A DNA stretch of 64,000 nt from an uncultured Lachnospiraceae bacterium (GTDB lineage Bacteria; Bacillota; Clostridia; Lachnospirales; Lachnospiraceae). The translations under genes were made by a program, and so were the position numbers. The stretch lies in the NCBI GenBank assembly GCA_948470755.1, contig CAOKPU010000003.1, positions 1 through 64,000 of the forward strand, written 5' to 3'. Position 1 is the stretch's first letter. The number at the start of each line of letters is the position of its first letter. This document shows positions 34,103-43,584 of the stretch, in pieces. The notes beneath the pieces are model-generated. The model made no database searches. It saw nothing but the letters and a program-made list of their open reading frames with translations, and was not told the origin of the DNA.

Positions 34103-35170
34103 TTATTCTCTGTCTTTCTGCGTTAAAATAGTCACTTTATATTCCATCCCATCTATCATCAGGCTTTTAACCGTTTCATTGGCGCTGTAGATCTCCTCAT
34201 CCACATACTGCCATTTTTCCGGCTTCCCACCTTCCTCCAGCAATTCAATAATTGCCTGGACGCGTGGGCCGTGCAGGGGATTGCATTCTGCGATACATAT
34301 GATTTTACCCTCCAGTATATACCGGATAGCCTCTTCATTCACCCCGTCAAAAGATATTACCATGATTTCACCGCCGGCAATATCGGGACCTGCTTTCCTG
34401 CCAGCCGCCTCGATCGCCTCAATCGCCCCAAAAGCTTCATTGTCATTTTCACAATAGACCACATTAATGTTGTCATATTGTTTTAACAAAGATTCCATAA
34501 CCTCTTTTCCTTTTGCCCGCGTAAAATCACCGATCACTTCCGCCATCAGATCCCAGCCATTGGCCGCCGCTGCATCCGCCAGCCCTTTTGTCCGCCCGAT
34601 TTGGGCAGAAGAGCCTTTCGTACCCTGTATATTTACTACATGAATATCGCCGGAAGCCAGCCCTTTTGCCAAAGCGTATTGATTGAGCCATTCCGCCGCT
34701 TTTTTCCCTTCCAGCTCAAAATCCGATCCTACCCAGCAAGTGAATAAACTGTCGTCCGAAACGTCCACTTTCCGGTCAACAATAATAACCGGAATCCCCG
34801 CATCTTTCGCCTCCTGCAAAACGGTATCCCACCCCGTCTCCGTTACCGGGGCCAGAACTATATAATCGACCTCCTGCTGGATAAACATCCGGATGGCCCT
34901 GATCTGGTTCGCCTGCTTCTGCTGCCCATCTTCAAAGATCAATGTATATCCGTTTTCTTCCGTAAACGACGACTTCATGGACTCCGTATTTTCGCTCCTC
35001 CAATCGGATTCTGCGCCAAGCTGTGAAAATCCTACTACAATACGATGTTCTGCCTCCTCCTCTTCCCGGCCCAATGATTCACTTTTATGGTCAAGACTGC
35101 TCCCGCAGCCCATTTGCAGCATGCCGAGCATAAAAAACACGGCGGCCGCCAAGGCTTTTTTCCAATACAT
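34103..35170 (-). CDS. Orphan sugar-binding lipoprotein (YtfQ/XylF-like)
   Basis: 355 residues with a lipoprotein signal (Cys22 in 'LQMGC') and a type I periplasmic-binding fold ('VGFSQLGAESDWRSENTESM', 'IVLAPVTETGWDTVLQEAKD', 'GIPVIIVDRKV', 'CENDNEAFGAIEAIE', 'AECNPLHGP'). It is about the same length as the YtfQ-like protein of the upstream transporter but has no ATPase or permease of its own, and it has a separate promoter. It may be a second receptor for the same transporter, or a sensor partner for the YesM-like kinase. Confidence 0.9.
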   Translation of the reverse strand: MYWKKALAAAVFFMLGMLQMGCGSSLDHKSESLGREEEEAEHRIVVGFSQLGAESDWRSENTESMKSSFTEENGYTLIFEDGQQKQANQIRAIRMFIQQEVDYIVLAPVTETGWDTVLQEAKDAGIPVIIVDRKVDVSDDSLFTCWVGSDFELEGKKAAEWLNQYALAKGLASGDIHVVNIQGTKGSSAQIGRTKGLADAAAANGWDLMAEVIGDFTRAKGKEVMESLLKQYDNINVVYCENDNEAFGAIEAIEAAGRKAGPDIAGGEIMVISFDGVNEEAIRYILEGKIICIAECNPLHGPRVQAIIELLEEGGKPEKWQYVDEEIYSANETVKSLMIDGMEYKVTILTQKDRE

Positions 35171-35216
35171 CTTCTTCCGCTTTTCCTCTAAAAATCAAAT
35201 AAGAATTTCATAATTG

Positions 35217-35245
35217 TATATACCATACTGTCTTTCCGCTGTCAA
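35217..35245 (-). promoter_or_regulatory. Strong promoter of the orphan lipoprotein-transketolase-rpe genes
   Basis: TTGACA (35245-35240), 17 bases, TATATA (35222-35217) on the minus strand. The start near 35210 gives a leader of about 40 bases. It lies between the last permease gene and the lipoprotein gene, so this part can be expressed independently of the transporter. Confidence 0.7.
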
Positions 35246-35343
35246 TCACGACTTATATCCCCGCTCATACCCTTGCTTATAGCAAAAGGCAGCCGCACAT
35301 ACCGGCGGCCACCATTTTCCCTTATGTTTCCATTCCGTCCTTT

Positions 35344-36414
35344 CTATTCCGCCTTTGTACTCAACGCCCTCTTTTTGCGCGCCATTACCACGCTCTGGAT
35401 AACAAGGAAGAGGCAAAGCATTGCGGCAATTGTAATCCCAGTCCACCATGCATCATCCAAACCTGCAGAGGAAACGATATTCTGTATCGTACTAAGGGAA
35501 AGCACGCCGAAGAAAGTACCGATTATATTGCCCACGCCGCCGGTAAGCATCGTGCCGCCTATGATGGAGGAAGCAATCGCATTCATCTCCATCCCGCTGG
35601 CATGGGAAGCCGAACCGGAACCGACATGCATAAAATACACAAAACCGCCAACTCCTGCTAAAAGCCCGCAGATCAAATGAGCAAGGAATTTCGTCTTCTT
35701 TACATTAATACCCAACATTAACGCACTTTGGCTGTTACCTCCTACCGCATAAAACCCACGGCCCAGCTTCGTCCACCGCAGCACAAAGAAAAGAAGGATA
35801 ACGACCAAGATCGCAATGATGACTCCGATCTCCACATATGCATTCACATATTTGCCCAGCTTATTCACGGAGCCGAATCCCGGCACTATCACACGCGTTT
35901 CTTTTAAGGCCACAAATGCCTCGTTCTGCACATTGAACGGATTTGTATTGACAATCGTAGTCATGCCTCGTGCAAAAAACATTCCGGCCAGGCTCACAAT
36001 AAAGGGCTGGATATCTAAGTAAGCAACCAGAAATCCTTGTACAACGCCAAAGGCCAGGCCGATAAGCAAAGAAATCAAAACCGCCATAAATACATTCCCG
36101 TTATGGAAATCAAGATAAACGGCACAACACATACTGACCAGGGCCACCACGCCGCCTACCGAAATATCAATGCTGCCGGTAATCATAACAAGGCTCATTC
36201 CACATGCGGTAATGATCAGCGCCGCCTGGGCATTCAGGATATTAAAAAAGGTCTGAGGTTTCAGGAAACCCTTTCCCTGGAAAACCATCGCTCCAATATA
36301 CATAGCGAAAAATACAACGATGGTTATTGTCAGAAGCAAATTAGTATCTGTAATATTTTTCATTTTACCGCCCAGCCCGCCGCCGGTTTTTGATGTCTTA
36401 TTAGATGATGCCAT
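35344..36414 (-). CDS. yjfF: Sugar ABC transporter permease, YjfF-like
   Basis: 356 residues, about eight to ten helices, RbsC/AraH superfamily ('GMSLVMITGSIDISVGGVVAL', 'GGNSQSALMLGINV', 'IIGGTMLTGGVGNIIGTFFG'). It is the second permease of the YtfQRT-YjfF type transporter. ATG 36414 has AAGGAGG nine bases upstream and overlaps the end of the ytfT-like gene. Confidence 0.9.
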   Translation of the reverse strand: MASSNKTSKTGGGLGGKMKNITDTNLLLTITIVVFFAMYIGAMVFQGKGFLKPQTFFNILNAQAALIITACGMSLVMITGSIDISVGGVVALVSMCCAVYLDFHNGNVFMAVLISLLIGLAFGVVQGFLVAYLDIQPFIVSLAGMFFARGMTTIVNTNPFNVQNEAFVALKETRVIVPGFGSVNKLGKYVNAYVEIGVIIAILVVILLFFVLRWTKLGRGFYAVGGNSQSALMLGINVKKTKFLAHLICGLLAGVGGFVYFMHVGSGSASHASGMEMNAIASSIIGGTMLTGGVGNIIGTFFGVLSLSTIQNIVSSAGLDDAWWTGITIAAMLCLFLVIQSVVMARKKRALSTKAE

Positions 36415-36415
36415 A

Positions 36416-37516
36416 TTAAGCGACCTCCTTTCCATGCCCTTCCGGCCTTATTTTCTTCCATACTCCGGAGAGCCATTCCCTTACGATCGGCGCACTCAAA
36501 ACCACCAGTACAATCACGACAATTGCCTTATAAGCCGGAAGCGCGTCCGACTGTACATTAAACTTATACAATGTGGTTGTCAAAAACTGGATAACATACG
36601 CCCCAAGAATGGAAGCCGCCATATTGAACTTACCGCCGCTTAAAGCGTTCCCGCCCAATGCCACCGCAAGAATAGCATCCATTTCTATATCTTTTGCAAT
36701 AACCGAATAGTTAATAGTGGAAAACCGGCTCACTTTAATCAATCCGGCAACCGCAACGCATAAGCCAAGGATCACAAACGTCAAAAACTTTATAAACGCA
36801 GGATTGAGCCCGTTTAATCGGGATGAACTTTCATTAATGCCTACCGCCTGCGTATACAGCCCTAAATTGGTAAACCGCAGGACAAGGGCAATAATTATCA
36901 TACAAGCTACGGCAATAAAAAACGGGGTAGGAACCGGTATCCCCGGGATGAATCCCCCGAAATAACCAAAAGAAGGCTCGTTGATAATCGGGAGTTCATT
37001 ATTATTGATCCATGCGGCAATAGGACGCCCTGCCGTAAATAGGATCAATGTCGCAACCATAGGCTGTATCCTGAAATAAGCTACCAGCACCCCGTTAAAA
37101 GCGCCGAACAGCATTGCTACGATACAGGCCACCAGAAATGCTACGATAATCGGCGCCTGCAGCGTTTCCGGCCGGGAATTCGTACCACAGAGCACGCGGA
37201 GTATCACGCTGCCGCTGATTGCTATCGCAGCTCCCACACTGATATCCTGTCCCCCGGTAGCCGCCGTTACCAGCGTCATACCGATTGCCAGGATAGCAAG
37301 TTCCGAACCGCTGTCCAAAATCGTCATCAGATACCCGGACAATACTGGGTTGCCCGCACTGTTGTAGCCAAACGTAATCTTATAAAACGATGGATCCGTC
37401 ACCAGGTTAAAAACGGCCAAAAGCAACAACGCCGCTATCGGAATAAAAATCTGCCGTCTCACCAGCCTCGAAAAAAATCCGGATACATTTGATTTATTTG
37501 TCTCTATACTTTTCAT
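36416..37516 (-). CDS. ytfT: Sugar ABC transporter permease, YtfT-like
   Basis: 366 residues of the same permease superfamily ('GMTLVTAATGGQDISVGAAI', 'GINESSSRLNGLNPAFIKF', 'VALGGNALSGGKFNMAASI'). With the YjfF-like protein it forms the membrane channel. It begins directly at the end of the ytfR-like gene with GGAGGTGA overlapping the stop region. Confidence 0.9.
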   Translation of the reverse strand: MKSIETNKSNVSGFFSRLVRRQIFIPIAALLLLAVFNLVTDPSFYKITFGYNSAGNPVLSGYLMTILDSGSELAILAIGMTLVTAATGGQDISVGAAIAISGSVILRVLCGTNSRPETLQAPIIVAFLVACIVAMLFGAFNGVLVAYFRIQPMVATLILFTAGRPIAAWINNNELPIINEPSFGYFGGFIPGIPVPTPFFIAVACMIIIALVLRFTNLGLYTQAVGINESSSRLNGLNPAFIKFLTFVILGLCVAVAGLIKVSRFSTINYSVIAKDIEMDAILAVALGGNALSGGKFNMAASILGAYVIQFLTTTLYKFNVQSDALPAYKAIVVIVLVVLSAPIVREWLSGVWKKIRPEGHGKEVA

Positions 37517-37518
37517 AA

Positions 37519-39033
37519 TTATTTGTCACCTCCGGCAATGGTACTCATAATCATGCTCTGGCTTAATTCTTCGCCGGAAAGTTCTCCTACCACCTTGCGG
37601 TCGCGCATAACTACCAGACGGGAACAAGTACGGAGCATTTCATCCGTTTCAGAAGAAATAAAGGTAACGCTCATGCCCTCCGAAGCAAGTTTCAGCACTA
37701 ATTTCTGTATATCGATCTTGGTGCCTATATCGATACCTCTTGTAGGTTCATCCAGAATCAAATACTTTGGATCGGTCAAAAGCCAACGGGCCAAAATCGC
37801 CTTCTGCTGATTGCCCCCGGAAAGGGATTTGATCGGCGTATCGGCGGAAGCCGTCTTAATACCCAGAAGCTTAATATAATCCTCTGCAAATTTATTTGCC
37901 TCAGCTTTTGTAAAGGGCTTAAGGAATCCTTTCAATACCTGTAAAGCAAGGATGATATTTTCACGCACCGAGAGATCCCCCACAATGCCGTCCACTTTAC
38001 GATCCTCCGGCAGATATGCGATACCGTTTTTCATAGCGTCAAGCGGCTTCCCGATCTTGATTTCTTTTCCATCCATCTTTACCGTTCCGCCAAGCACCCT
38101 GTCCGCACCAAAGATTGCGCGGACGCATTCACTTCTTCCGGAGCCAAGCAAACCGGTGAACCCGTTTACCTCGCCCTTCTTTATGTAAAAATTAAAAGGT
38201 TTAATCCCGGCATTGCTGACAAGCCCTTTTGCTTCAAATACAGGAGCGGACTGATCGTCTTTATCATATGGTTTACTCTCCCCTTTGATATCCGACATAT
38301 CATCCAATTCCTTGCCAAGCATCTTTGAAACGAGCTTCACGCGCGGAAGATCCTTAATTTCATATTCGCCTACCAATTTCCCGTCACGCAATACCGTAAT
38401 CTTGTCGCAGACTTCATACACCTGATCCAGGAAATGCGTAACAAAGATAATCCCTACTCCTCTTGCCCTTAGATCGCGCATCAGCCGGAACAGTTTTTCT
38501 ACTTCCTGTTCATCCAAGGAAGAAGTGGGTTCATCAAGAATCAATACTTTACAATCCATATCCACAGCACGGGCTATCGCGATCATCTGTTGGACCGCAA
38601 TGGAACAGCTCGCCAACTGCTGCGCGGCTTTTGCCGGGATATCCAACGATTGCAGAATCCTATCCGCATCCGTATTCATTTTTTTCCAGTTCTGACATAC
38701 GCCGCTGGTCCGTCCGATAAACATATTTTCAGCCACTGAAAGATTCGGACAGAGGGTAATTTCCTGATACACAGTGCTGATCCCCAGCCTTTGCGCATCC
38801 TGCGGCGAATGGATTGCCACAGCTTTGTCCTTCCCTTTTAAAAAGATTTCCCCCTCGTCCTTCCCATATACTCCGGTCAGGACCTTAATCAAGGTTGATT
38901 TCCCGGCTCCGTTTTCGCCCATCAGCGCATGGATTTCACCTTCGCACAGCGTAAAATCCACCCCCTGTAAGGCGCGTACCCCGGGAAAGCTTTTATGGAT
39001 GTTTTTCATTTCCAATACAGCTTTTTCTTTCAC
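37519..39033 (-). CDS. ytfR: Sugar ABC transporter ATPase, YtfR-like (two cassettes)
   Basis: 504 residues with tandem ABC cassettes. First cassette: Walker A 'GENGAGKST', Walker B 'VLILDEPTSSLD'. Second: 'GLLGSGRSE', 'LSGGNQQK' and 'YLILDEPTRGID'. Such proteins energise pentose/hexose importers of the RbsA/AraG/YtfR type. The start is GTG 39033, seven bases after GGGGGTGA. Confidence 0.93.
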   Translation of the reverse strand: MKEKAVLEMKNIHKSFPGVRALQGVDFTLCEGEIHALMGENGAGKSTLIKVLTGVYGKDEGEIFLKGKDKAVAIHSPQDAQRLGISTVYQEITLCPNLSVAENMFIGRTSGVCQNWKKMNTDADRILQSLDIPAKAAQQLASCSIAVQQMIAIARAVDMDCKVLILDEPTSSLDEQEVEKLFRLMRDLRARGVGIIFVTHFLDQVYEVCDKITVLRDGKLVGEYEIKDLPRVKLVSKMLGKELDDMSDIKGESKPYDKDDQSAPVFEAKGLVSNAGIKPFNFYIKKGEVNGFTGLLGSGRSECVRAIFGADRVLGGTVKMDGKEIKIGKPLDAMKNGIAYLPEDRKVDGIVGDLSVRENIILALQVLKGFLKPFTKAEANKFAEDYIKLLGIKTASADTPIKSLSGGNQQKAILARWLLTDPKYLILDEPTRGIDIGTKIDIQKLVLKLASEGMSVTFISSETDEMLRTCSRLVVMRDRKVVGELSGEELSQSMIMSTIAGGDK

Positions 39034-39128
39034 CAGTGATTCACCCCCTAATTTTTTTAAAGATTACGGACATACGGCTATGCCCATATGCCGCCATACA
39101 TCCGCCGTCCTGGATTTTTATACAACAA

Positions 39129-39167
39129 ACGCGGAGCAAGCATACTTGTTTTTCTACTGCCCCGCGC
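39129..39167 (-). terminator. Hairpin between binding protein and ATPase genes
   Basis: A 10-bp stem (39129-39138 with 39158-39167, one G-T pair) lies in the 183-base gap after the ytfQ-like gene. It has no U-run. It is likely an attenuator or RNA-stabilising stem that keeps the binding protein more abundant than the membrane parts, a usual arrangement. Confidence 0.5.
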
Positions 39168-39216
39168 TTATTTACAATTACCCGTTATTAATTTTCATTG
39201 TTATCCGGATATTCCA

Positions 39217-40296
39217 TTAGATACCGTATTTATCAACATCTTCCTGTGTAATTTCAGTAGCGTCAAAGCCTTTTTCATCCATGATGATCGTCTTCTCAGC
39301 AACAGTTCCGCCGCTCTGGATCGTCTTGATAATATCATCGATGTAAGATGCCTGGAAAGGATTGCACTGTCCATCATAATTCCAGTTCTGTGCAAGCAGT
39401 TCTTCCAATGCCCACTTATTGCAGTCAAAGCCCATAACGATAACGTCTTTGCCAACGCCGTGAGGTATGTTTGCTTTGTCAAGAGCTGCTACGGCGCCCT
39501 TTGCCATATCATCGTTTTCCGCATAAATTACGTTGAAAGAATTCCCGGAGTCAATTACGGACTGTACGATCTGCTGCGCTTTTTCAGCATTCCATTCTGC
39601 CGTCTGCTGTGTCACAAGATTCCATCCGTCAGATGCCACCGCTGCATCCAATGCGCCGGTACGGCCCTGCTGTGCTGCGGAACCCATAACGCCCTGCAAA
39701 TGGATAATGTTGTATTCTTCAAGCCCCTGTCCTTTTAACCAAGTTACTGCCGTCTCGCCTTCCTTCGCCATATCGGAAACGATAGATGCTTCATAAAGGC
39801 TCTCGTCGGCATCAATGGTACGGTCAAACAGGATAACCCTGATGCCTGCATCCTGTGCATCCTTCAGCACGGAATCCCATCCTGCCGTATCGGCTGCGGA
39901 AAGGAGAAGGTAATCAACCCCATCCTGAATGAACTTCTGAGCTGCTGCGATCTGCTCATCGTTCTTGTTGCTGTATGCGAAGGAAGCATCATAACCATTC
40001 TCTGCCGTAAACATTGCTTTTAAATCTTTGTCATTTGCCGTACGGTAACCGGACTCATTCGGATCATTATTGATAATGCCGACTTTAATCGTTTCCCCTG
40101 TGCTTTCTGCCGGAGCTGCTTCTTCCGCAGGAGCCTCCTCCTCTGCCGGAGCTGCCTCTTCCGCCGGAGCCGCTTCTTCTGCCGGAGCCGCTTCCTCCGT
40201 AGGAGCTGCCGCTTCCTGCGCCGGAGCAGAACCACATGCAGTCAAGCCAACCACCATCACTGCCGCCATCATGGCTGCCAAAAGTTTTTTCTTCAT
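39217..40296 (-). CDS. ytfQ: Sugar-binding lipoprotein, YtfQ-like
   Basis: 359 residues with a lipoprotein signal (Cys21 in 'GLTAC') and a long Ala/Pro/Glu linker (about 25-67) built of five-residue repeats before the binding domain ('VGIINNDPNESGYRTANDKD', 'YLLLSAADTAGWDSVLKDAQ', 'VILFDRTIDADESLYEASIV', 'QCNPFQASYIDDII'). Closest by pattern to YtfQ of galactofuranose or arabinose importers. AraR, transketolase and AraD nearby favour a pentose. GGGAGG precedes the ATG. Confidence 0.92.
   Translation of the reverse strand: MKKKLLAAMMAAVMVVGLTACGSAPAQEAAAPTEEAAPAEEAAPAEEAAPAEEEAPAEEAAPAESTGETIKVGIINNDPNESGYRTANDKDLKAMFTAENGYDASFAYSNKNDEQIAAAQKFIQDGVDYLLLSAADTAGWDSVLKDAQDAGIRVILFDRTIDADESLYEASIVSDMAKEGETAVTWLKGQGLEEYNIIHLQGVMGSAAQQGRTGALDAAVASDGWNLVTQQTAEWNAEKAQQIVQSVIDSGNSFNVIYAENDDMAKGAVAALDKANIPHGVGKDVIVMGFDCNKWALEELLAQNWNYDGQCNPFQASYIDDIIKTIQSGGTVAEKTIIMDEKGFDATEITQEDVDKYGI
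40104..40217 (-). repeat. Tandem 15-base repeats coding the Ala-Pro-Glu linker
   Basis: About seven imperfect copies of a 15-base unit coding EEAAP/AEEAP-like blocks in the lipoprotein linker. The repeats are degenerate at third positions. Copy number may vary by slippage, changing linker length without breaking the frame. Confidence 0.75.
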
Positions 40297-40364
40297 TTTT
40301 AAATCCTCCCTTAAATACGATTTTCAAGGAGCGTTTCCCTGATGTTTATATAATATTACTCACG

Positions 40365-40384
40365 CATTCAGAAATCCATTCAGA
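40365..40384. promoter_or_regulatory. Possible activator site upstream of the ytfQ-like gene
   Basis: Two direct copies of CATTCAGA (40365-40372 and 40377-40384), 12 bases apart, lie about 70-90 bases upstream of the ytfQ start. AraC-type regulators such as the neighbouring YesN bind direct repeats, but the spacing is short. No clear -35 is present, as in activator-dependent promoters. Confidence 0.3.
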
Positions 40385-40458
40385 TAAATCATAGAAAAGT
40401 TCACTTTTTTATCCGACTTTCAAAAAGGTTGGATTTTCTACGAAAAAAGTTTATTTTT

Positions 40459-41910
40459 TTATATTCCTTCTTCTACATAAGGTAAATGAATGCCCACAAC
40501 CGTCCCCTCCCCAAAAGAACTTTCAATCGAAATCCCAAACTCTTCCCCAAAGTTCAGCCGGATGCGTTCATTTACGTTATACAGCCCATATATATCCTTC
40601 CCGCTGGGAACCCTATACTGGATTTTATCCCTCACCTGACGGAGCCTTTCCTCACTGATGCCGATTCCGTTATCTTCCACTTGTATGATAAGACCGCCCT
40701 CCTCCCTCCTCCCGCTGATCCTGATCCTGCCTAGGCCTCTTTTGTTCTTGATCCCATGATACAAAGCATTCTCAACAATAGGCTGTATCGTTATTTTGGG
40801 TATTAAATACCGATCCAGTTCCCCGGGTACCTGTATTTCATATTTTAAGATATCCTGGTAACGCACTTGTTGGATTTCCAGGTAACTTTTTACATGCTGC
40901 AGTTCCTCCCTGACAGGGATGATATCTTTCCCCTGATTTAAGGATGTCCTGAAAAACTCGGACAAACTGCCTACCATGCTTACCACTTCCCTTTGTTTTC
41001 CGGCTTCCGCCAGCCAAATGATCGTATCCAGCGTATTGTAAAGAAAATGCGGGTTAATCTGCGTCTGCAAGAGTTCAAACTCCGCTTTCCTCAGCCTGAT
41101 CTGCTCTGTTGTAACCTGTTCCAGCAGCTCATTGATTTTATCTATCATCGTATTCAGGGAATCGCTAAGCCGGCTGACTTCCATGCCGCTTCTTGCCTCA
41201 AAGTGGACGCTCAAATCCCCCTTCGCCACCTGATCCGTCACCTCGCTCAGCTTCCTGATCGGACGTGTAATGCTTAAAGGGATATAATACGAAAGAAAAA
41301 GAAGCAATACCATGATCCCTGCAAAAGAAAGGATGAAAAAACGGACCATCCTTATAAAAAAGTCCTGATAATCCGCGCTCAAATGCTGCAAGTCACTGAT
41401 TTCATAATAAATATACTGAAAGATAGTATCCTGAAGCAAGGATGTGACGATTTGAACATCGTTCTCCCATATTTCAATATTCACCTCATATTTATTACCC
41501 TCTATAAGATTCTGCTCAATACGCTCTTTGTAGATCCCCAGATTTTTTAGATATTTCTTCGCGCTGTTCAGACGGCTCATATTTTCTTTGGAATTGGTGA
41601 ATTCCTCAAGCCTCTCCACAATACGGTTAGCATCGTTTAGCATATCATCCAGTTTTGCTTCTTCAATGGATTTATTCTCCACGATCAGAAGATAAGTCTC
41701 ATAATCAAAATCTTTTTTAAAGTCAAGGCTGAATTCGCTGGCTACTACGGAAGAGTTAATCATGCTCTCATAACTGCGGTTTACAATCCACAGGTTATAC
41801 AACAGGAAAACCAAGAAAATAACGGTCGGAATAAGGAACAGCAAATAAAAATACCTTATTTTTGCAGCAAGCGTGGAATTATCATAAAGCCGCTTTATCT
41901 TTTCCTTCAT
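40459..41910 (-). CDS. YesM-type sensor histidine kinase
   Basis: 483 residues: membrane helix about 20-43, an extracellular helical domain about 44-190, second helix about 190-213, HAMP about 214-265, His kinase box 'INPHFLYNTLDTIIWLAE' and ATPase 'ENALYHGIKNK' with 'VEDNGIGIS'. LytS/YesM family. It starts directly after the response regulator stop (TAAATG) and lies upstream of the ytfQ-like gene, so it likely controls sugar uptake. Confidence 0.94.
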   Translation of the reverse strand: MKEKIKRLYDNSTLAAKIRYFYLLFLIPTVIFLVFLLYNLWIVNRSYESMINSSVVASEFSLDFKKDFDYETYLLIVENKSIEEAKLDDMLNDANRIVERLEEFTNSKENMSRLNSAKKYLKNLGIYKERIEQNLIEGNKYEVNIEIWENDVQIVTSLLQDTIFQYIYYEISDLQHLSADYQDFFIRMVRFFILSFAGIMVLLLFLSYYIPLSITRPIRKLSEVTDQVAKGDLSVHFEARSGMEVSRLSDSLNTMIDKINELLEQVTTEQIRLRKAEFELLQTQINPHFLYNTLDTIIWLAEAGKQREVVSMVGSLSEFFRTSLNQGKDIIPVREELQHVKSYLEIQQVRYQDILKYEIQVPGELDRYLIPKITIQPIVENALYHGIKNKRGLGRIRISGRREEGGLIIQVEDNGIGISEERLRQVRDKIQYRVPSGKDIYGLYNVNERIRLNFGEEFGISIESSFGEGTVVGIHLPYVEEGI

Positions 41911-43533
41911 TTAGTCGTCTCCTTCCGGATTCTTCCCACCCCGGTACTGTGTCGGGGTCATGCCTTGCGTCTTTTTAAAAAGATAAGAAAAATAATGCGG
42001 ATCTTTATAACCCACTTCCATGCTGATGGCACTGCTTCTTTTTCCGGTACACCGGAGCAATTCTTTTGCCTTATTCATCCTGTAATCAGTCAAATATTTG
42101 CTGAATGTCCCTCCGGTCTGCTGGCTGAAGATCATGCTCAAATGGTTTGGCGAGAAATTCACATGGGATGCTACGATATTCAACGACAGCTCATCATCCG
42201 CATAATTTTTTTCAATATACCGCATAACCTCATCCACGATATCCCCATATCTGTTGCTGGCCGCTTTCTCTCTAAGCTCCAAAGCTTTGCCGATAATCCT
42301 GATCACATAACCGGCTGCATCTTCTTTGCTTTGCACAATCTCGGAAATGTCATCCAGGGATTCTATTTCCTCCCTTTGAAACTGCATCCCTTCCAGGAAT
42401 TCAACAACACAAAAATAAATATCAATCGTAATATACTGGCGGAATAGACCCGACTTCATCGCATTGGTCCCAAGATCTTTAAAGAATTCCTCTACAAAAT
42501 AAATAACTTCCTCCACATCCCCAAATTTTAAAAATTCCCATATCTTACCCCTGTCAATCTGCTTGGGGTTCACGTTGCTGATATTAAATTCCTCTTTTTC
42601 CAGATAAATCCCCTGTTCCATCTCTTTACTATCCAAAATAAGGCTTTCTTTCACCAGATAACGGTGTGCAAATGCATGGCTTGCGCTTTCAAAAGAAGCA
42701 GGAAGCTCCCTTAACCGGTTTACCGGCCTCCCAATGCCGCCAAAATAACGGATATGCGCATACCCCGACAACATCCGCTTCATCTTCTCCAAATAATCCT
42801 CCTGGATCTTTTCCAGCTCTTCTTTGGAATCCGCCCGGAAAATAAGCGCTTTCCCTTCCAGATTCCTGTCAAAAACAAGCAAGTGCATCCTGTCATCAAA
42901 TTTCTCCAATTCTTGTTCCACTTCCACAAGGCTATTGGAATATTCATTATAAGCATGGCTCTTAGACTGGGTTTTTATCAATACGATGTTATACCACATA
43001 GATGAAAGATCGATATCCAACTGATCCGCAATCTCCAGCAGTTCAGCCACTGATTTTGAACCTGTTACAAGGTACTGGAACAGTTCTTTCCGTTCTTTAT
43101 GGAGGTTTTCTTCCATTTCCTTCATGTATTTTTCTTTGATCTCCCGTTCCTTCCGTTTTTCTTCTATCCTCACTGCAATCGCATCCACTTCCTTCAGCAA
43201 TTCTTCCCCATTAATGGGCTTAGACAGATATTGGGCTATACCAATTTTAATCCCTTCCTTTGCATACTCGAATTCTTCATACCCTGTCAGTATAATAATT
43301 TCCATCCACGGAAATTCCTTTTTTATCAATTTGCTCAACACCAGCCCGTCCATAAACGGCATCCTGATATCCGTAATGACAATATCCGGCCTAAGCTTCT
43401 GTATCATGGGGAAAGCCAGTTCCCCATCGCTTGCCTCCCCACAGAATTCATACCCATGCCCGTTCCAGTCTATATTGTTTTTAATGCCTTCCCGCACTAC
43501 GAATTCATCCTCTACCAAAAATACTTTCAGCAT
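41911..43533 (-). CDS. YesN-type response regulator with AraC domain
   Basis: 540 residues. Receiver domain with phosphoacceptor Asp in 'DIVITDIRMPFMDGL' and Lys in 'YLSKPI', a middle region of unknown fold, and an AraC helix-turn-helix pair at the end ('NIVASHVNFSPNHLSMIFSQ', 'ISMEVGYKDPHYFSYLFKK'). With the YesM-like kinase it forms a typical Firmicute carbohydrate two-component system. It follows the AraR-type gene by 51 bases. Confidence 0.95.
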   Translation of the reverse strand: MLKVFLVEDEFVVREGIKNNIDWNGHGYEFCGEASDGELAFPMIQKLRPDIVITDIRMPFMDGLVLSKLIKKEFPWMEIIILTGYEEFEYAKEGIKIGIAQYLSKPINGEELLKEVDAIAVRIEEKRKEREIKEKYMKEMEENLHKERKELFQYLVTGSKSVAELLEIADQLDIDLSSMWYNIVLIKTQSKSHAYNEYSNSLVEVEQELEKFDDRMHLLVFDRNLEGKALIFRADSKEELEKIQEDYLEKMKRMLSGYAHIRYFGGIGRPVNRLRELPASFESASHAFAHRYLVKESLILDSKEMEQGIYLEKEEFNISNVNPKQIDRGKIWEFLKFGDVEEVIYFVEEFFKDLGTNAMKSGLFRQYITIDIYFCVVEFLEGMQFQREEIESLDDISEIVQSKEDAAGYVIRIIGKALELREKAASNRYGDIVDEVMRYIEKNYADDELSLNIVASHVNFSPNHLSMIFSQQTGGTFSKYLTDYRMNKAKELLRCTGKRSSAISMEVGYKDPHYFSYLFKKTQGMTPTQYRGGKNPEGDD

Positions 43534-43584
43534 AATTTCCGCACCCCGTATGATTTATCCCTTTCTTACCATCCACAGACTTTA

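Noticed and set aside
40104..40217. Regular repeats considered as a CRISPR-like array
   Set aside because: The unit is 15 bases, contiguous without spacers, and translates in frame as a linker.
40070..40342. Long plus-strand frame rich in Ala, Gly and Ser opposite the ytfQ-like gene
   Set aside because: It is the antisense shadow of the 15-base tandem repeats of the lipoprotein linker and has no ribosome site.
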